7,505 nucleotides of DNA from Chloroflexota bacterium. GTDB taxonomy: Bacteria; Chloroflexota; Anaerolineae; Anaerolineales; DRMV01. The stretch's first letter is position 1. Each line of letters opens with the position of its first letter. The stretch is taken from NCBI GenBank assembly GCA_013154225.1, contig JAADCW010000056.1, positions 1 to 7,505 of the forward strand, given 5' to 3'. The translations under genes and the position numbers were made by a program. This document shows, piece after piece, positions 5,352-7,505 of the stretch. The notes below the pieces were generated by a model that made no database searches, was not told the origin of the DNA, and worked only from the letters and a program-made list of their open reading frames with translations.

Positions 5352-6353
5352 TTACGTGGCAATTTGCAGGACGGCTTCGCCGTTGATGCGGCTGGCTTTG
5401 AGGTCTTGTAGGGCTTTTTGCGCGTCTTCAAACGCGTAGGGTTGGACAGTGGTTTGAATGGGGATTTCCGCGGCCAGTTTCAGGAAGTCCACGCCGTCTT
5501 GATAGGTGGCGTTGGCCACGCTGCGCAGTGTTTTTTCCCAATAAATCAGGTCGTAGGGCATTTCGGGAATGGGGCTTAGGTGGATGGCATTGATGGCTAC
5601 GGTGCCGCCTCGGCGCAGGTTGTCGAGGGCGTAGTGCACCACAATGCCCGCGGGCGCGAAAATCAGGGCCCGATCCAGGGGTTTGGGGGCTTTGTCCGCG
5701 GGTTGGCCGACCCAGGCCGCGCCCAATTCTTCCGCGTGGCGCTGATGGTTGGCTGAGCGGGTGAACACGTAAACCTCACAGCCCCAATGGCGCAGCACCT
5801 GAATGGCAATGTGCGCGCTGGCGCCGAAGCCAAACAGCCCTACCCGCTCGCCGGGCTGGACTTCGGCCTGGCGGATGGTGCGGTAGCCAATGATGCCCGC
5901 GCACAACAGAGGCGCGGTGTGCAGGTCGTCCATGTTTTCGGGCAGGGGAAGGGCATAGCGGGCTTCGGCCAGCATGTATTCGGCATAGCCACCATCCACG
6001 TGAAAGCCGGTGAAGCGTGCGTTGGGGCAGAGGTTTTCTTCGCCCCGCTGGCAGTATTCACACTGGCCGCACGCATCGTAAAACCAGGGCACGCCAACAC
6101 GGTCGCCCAGTTTGGGCTGGGTGACCCCAGGGCCAAGCGCGTCCACGATGCCGACCACCTGGTGCCCGATGGTGATGGGCAGGTGCGGGGGATGGATGTC
6201 GCCTTCAACGGTGTGCAGGTCGGTGTGACACACGCCGCACACTTGCACTTTGAGCCGCACCTGGCCGGGCCCTGGTTCGGGCGTGGGGATTTCTTCCAGG
6301 CGCATGGGCTCGGTTTCAATGGGGGCTTGGTGATACAACCGCCAGGCACGCAT
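5352..6353 (-). CDS. Zinc-dependent alcohol dehydrogenase (medium-chain family)
   Basis: Predicted 333-residue NAD(P)-dependent alcohol/aldehyde oxidoreductase of the medium-chain zinc family; substrate unknown. The GroES-like N-terminal domain holds catalytic-zinc ligands C42 (GVCHTD), H64 (GHQVVG) and C151 (LLCAG). The structural-zinc ligands are C95, C98, C101 and C109 (CGQCEYC...LC). T44 and H47 fit the proton-relay positions of yeast-type enzymes. The Rossmann domain shows GLFGFGASAH (172-181), the glycine pattern of a zinc-ADH subfamily, then YVFTRS; R and S after the second strand hint at NADP(H), but weakly. Gln65 replaces the Glu of the usual GHE signature. The start at 6353 has an excellent AAAGGAGGTG (6358-6367), 6 nt spacing. 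It lies 86 nt after the epimerase on the same strand with no clear terminator between, so co-transcription is possible. The gap 6354-6439 is GC-rich and shows nothing further. Confidence 0.93.
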   Translation of the reverse strand: MRAWRLYHQAPIETEPMRLEEIPTPEPGPGQVRLKVQVCGVCHTDLHTVEGDIHPPHLPITIGHQVVGIVDALGPGVTQPKLGDRVGVPWFYDACGQCEYCQRGEENLCPNARFTGFHVDGGYAEYMLAEARYALPLPENMDDLHTAPLLCAGIIGYRTIRQAEVQPGERVGLFGFGASAHIAIQVLRHWGCEVYVFTRSANHQRHAEELGAAWVGQPADKAPKPLDRALIFAPAGIVVHYALDNLRRGGTVAINAIHLSPIPEMPYDLIYWEKTLRSVANATYQDGVDFLKLAAEIPIQTTVQPYAFEDAQKALQDLKASRINGEAVLQIAT

Positions 6354-6439
6354 GACGCACCTCCTTTGTGTGCTTGAGCCAGCGCGTGGCGCGGTGCCCT
6401 GCTGGGGCCGCGCGGCCGCGTCGCGTCTAAAGGGTGGCT

Positions 6440-7381
6440 TTACGCGGGGGCTTTTTGCGGCTGAAAGCGTGGGTCGCGAGCCAGGGTGAGTTTCAACCCT
6501 TCGGCCAGGGGGATGCGCGGGGTGTAGTTGAGCAGACGCTGGGCTTTGGTCAGGTCAGCCCGCATACGCGGCACGCCGCGGCCGGTGCGGGGGTTGTAGA
6601 TGATTTCCGCATGGCTTCCGGTGAGTTCCAGCACCAGTTCGGCCAGGTCGCGCACGCTGGTTTCGGTGCCGCTGCCCACGTTGATGATTTCACCGCTGGC
6701 CAAAGGCGCGGTGGCCGCGGCTACCATGGCATCCACGACGTCGTCCACAAAGACGTAATCGCGCGTTTGGGAACCGTCGCCGTGGACCACCAACGTGCCG
6801 CCCCGCACAGCTTGATAAAGGAAGTTGGGAATGACCGGTGGGTGGGCTGGGGGCAGGTGCTGGCCAGGACCGTATGCGTTGAACACCCGCAGCACCACGG
6901 TTTCGATGCCCCACAGCGCGCCAATGGTGCGGACATAGTGCTCCGCGGCCAATTTGGATACCGCATAGGGCGACTGGGGGTTGGGCATCATGTCTTCGTG
7001 CAGGGGCTGTTCTTCCTGGCGGCCGTAAACCGCGCCCGAGGAAATCAGCACCACCCGACGGACGCCTACATCGCGCATGGCTTCCATGAGCGCGACCGTG
7101 CCGCCGACGTTGACCGCGTTGTATTCCCGCGGGTAGAGCACCGATTCGGGCACCAGCACCCGCGCGGCCAAATGATAGACACAATCCACGTCTTGAAGAA
7201 GCGTCCACAGTTTGGGACGATCGTTGACATCGCCACGGGTAAACAGGACTTCAGGGGACAGAGCTTCCCGGTTGCCCGCGGAAAGATCGTCCAGCCCGCG
7301 CACCTGGTGGCCTTCGCCCACCAGGCGGTTGGCCAGGGCTGAACCCAAAAAGCCCGCGGCACCGGTAATGAGAAAGTTCAT
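6440..7381 (-). CDS. NAD-dependent nucleotide-sugar epimerase/dehydratase (extended SDR)
   Basis: Predicted 313-residue extended short-chain dehydrogenase, of the type that epimerises or dehydrates UDP- or dTDP-sugars for cell-surface glycans (GalE-like). The nucleotide motif is TGAAGFLGS (6-14); D31 after the second strand favours NAD. HLAA (70-73) and the SSGAVYG strand (114-120) precede the catalytic pair Y139 and K143 (SPYAVSK). RVFNAYGPG and RDYVFVDDVVDAM in the substrate half are hallmarks of the family. Length is normal (310-340). The ATG at 7381 was chosen because the nucleotide-binding strand starts right there and GGAGG lies 11 nt upstream; a TTG six codons earlier overlaps that site. 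It has its own promoter and is followed by the alcohol dehydrogenase. The exact sugar cannot be read from the sequence. Confidence 0.93.
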   Translation of the reverse strand: MNFLITGAAGFLGSALANRLVGEGHQVRGLDDLSAGNREALSPEVLFTRGDVNDRPKLWTLLQDVDCVYHLAARVLVPESVLYPREYNAVNVGGTVALMEAMRDVGVRRVVLISSGAVYGRQEEQPLHEDMMPNPQSPYAVSKLAAEHYVRTIGALWGIETVVLRVFNAYGPGQHLPPAHPPVIPNFLYQAVRGGTLVVHGDGSQTRDYVFVDDVVDAMVAAATAPLASGEIINVGSGTETSVRDLAELVLELTGSHAEIIYNPRTGRGVPRMRADLTKAQRLLNYTPRIPLAEGLKLTLARDPRFQPQKAPA

Positions 7382-7427
7382 CGCGCTTGTTGCCTCCAAA
7401 TTGTAGGATACAACCGTTGCAGGGGCG

Positions 7428-7436
7428 ATTATAGCA
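7428..7436 (-). promoter_or_regulatory. Extended -10 promoter of the epimerase gene
   Basis: TGC-TATAAT on the minus strand gives a perfect -10 (7428-7433) with TGn ahead of it (7434-7436). The -35 region is poor (TGGCCG at 18 nt, 3 of 6). The start near 7421 gives a leader of about 40 nt to the ATG at 7381. The spacer between -10 and -35 is occupied by one arm of the inverted repeat 7437-7484, so the repeat may act as an operator. Confidence 0.65.
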
Positions 7437-7484
7437 CTTCAGCGCCCAGAACGGCCATTTTCCAGGTCATTCTGGGCGCTGAGG
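7437..7484. repeat. 15-bp inverted repeat overlapping the epimerase promoter
   Basis: The core arms TCAGCGCCCAGAA (7439-7451) and TTCTGGGCGCTGA (7470-7482) are perfect over 13 bp. They extend to 15 bp with one G-T and one further C-G pair, around an 18-nt loop. Two readings are possible: a terminator for a minus-strand gene beyond the right edge of the window (no T run follows on that strand), or an operator, since it starts one base from the extended -10 and fills the spacer. Arm centres are about 31 bp apart, near three helical turns. The rest to 7505 shows no gene. Confidence 0.6.
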
Positions 7485-7505
7485 CTGTGTTTTGGTGCTG
7501 GGTTG

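Noticed and set aside
6434..7342. 302-codon open frame on the plus strand opposite the epimerase
   Set aside because: Same mirror effect of high-GC coding; the minus-strand frame carries all SDR motifs and a ribosome site, the plus-strand frame none.

Overview
This 7.5 kb window looks like an ordinary bacterial chromosome. It is GC-rich, densely packed and largely single-stranded in its gene layout. It uses Shine-Dalgarno starts and TATAAT-type promoters. The lipoprotein style, the GC-rich hairpin terminator and the tandem zinc dehydrogenase and sugar epimerase would fit a Chloroflexota (Anaerolineae-like) genome. That assignment is an inference from general character; nothing in the window proves the phylum. 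I see no insertion sequence, phage gene or CRISPR array.

Layout: positions 1-72 hold a minus-strand tRNA-Phe(GAA) that runs to the window edge, with its own strong promoter. Next is a thioredoxin gene (127-459, minus). A 243-base divergent intergenic region follows, with a promoter for trxA, an inverted repeat and a possible promoter for the plus-strand gene. The only plus-strand gene (703-1941) encodes an unrecognised secreted lipoprotein. It converges on proC, with a strong bidirectional hairpin between them.

From 5237 down to 2065 there is a minus-strand gene train: yebC, ruvC, ruvA, a small two-helix membrane protein, and proC. Gaps from ruvC onward are 2 to 21 nt, and an extended -10 promoter lies ahead of yebC. 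It links a ribosome-associated factor, two of the three Holliday-junction proteins and the last step of proline synthesis. RuvB is not in the cluster. Upstream, also on the minus strand, are a zinc-dependent alcohol dehydrogenase (5352-6353) and an NAD-dependent nucleotide-sugar epimerase (6440-7381). The epimerase has a TATAAT promoter next to a striking 15-bp inverted repeat.

Most of the window is housekeeping. The items most worth a second look are the unknown cysteine-rich lipoprotein, the strong by-eye excess of the palindrome CCGCGG (21 copies), the inverted repeats near the epimerase and ruvC starts, and the membrane protein sitting between ruvA and proC. I found nothing that clearly amounts to a new multi-gene system.
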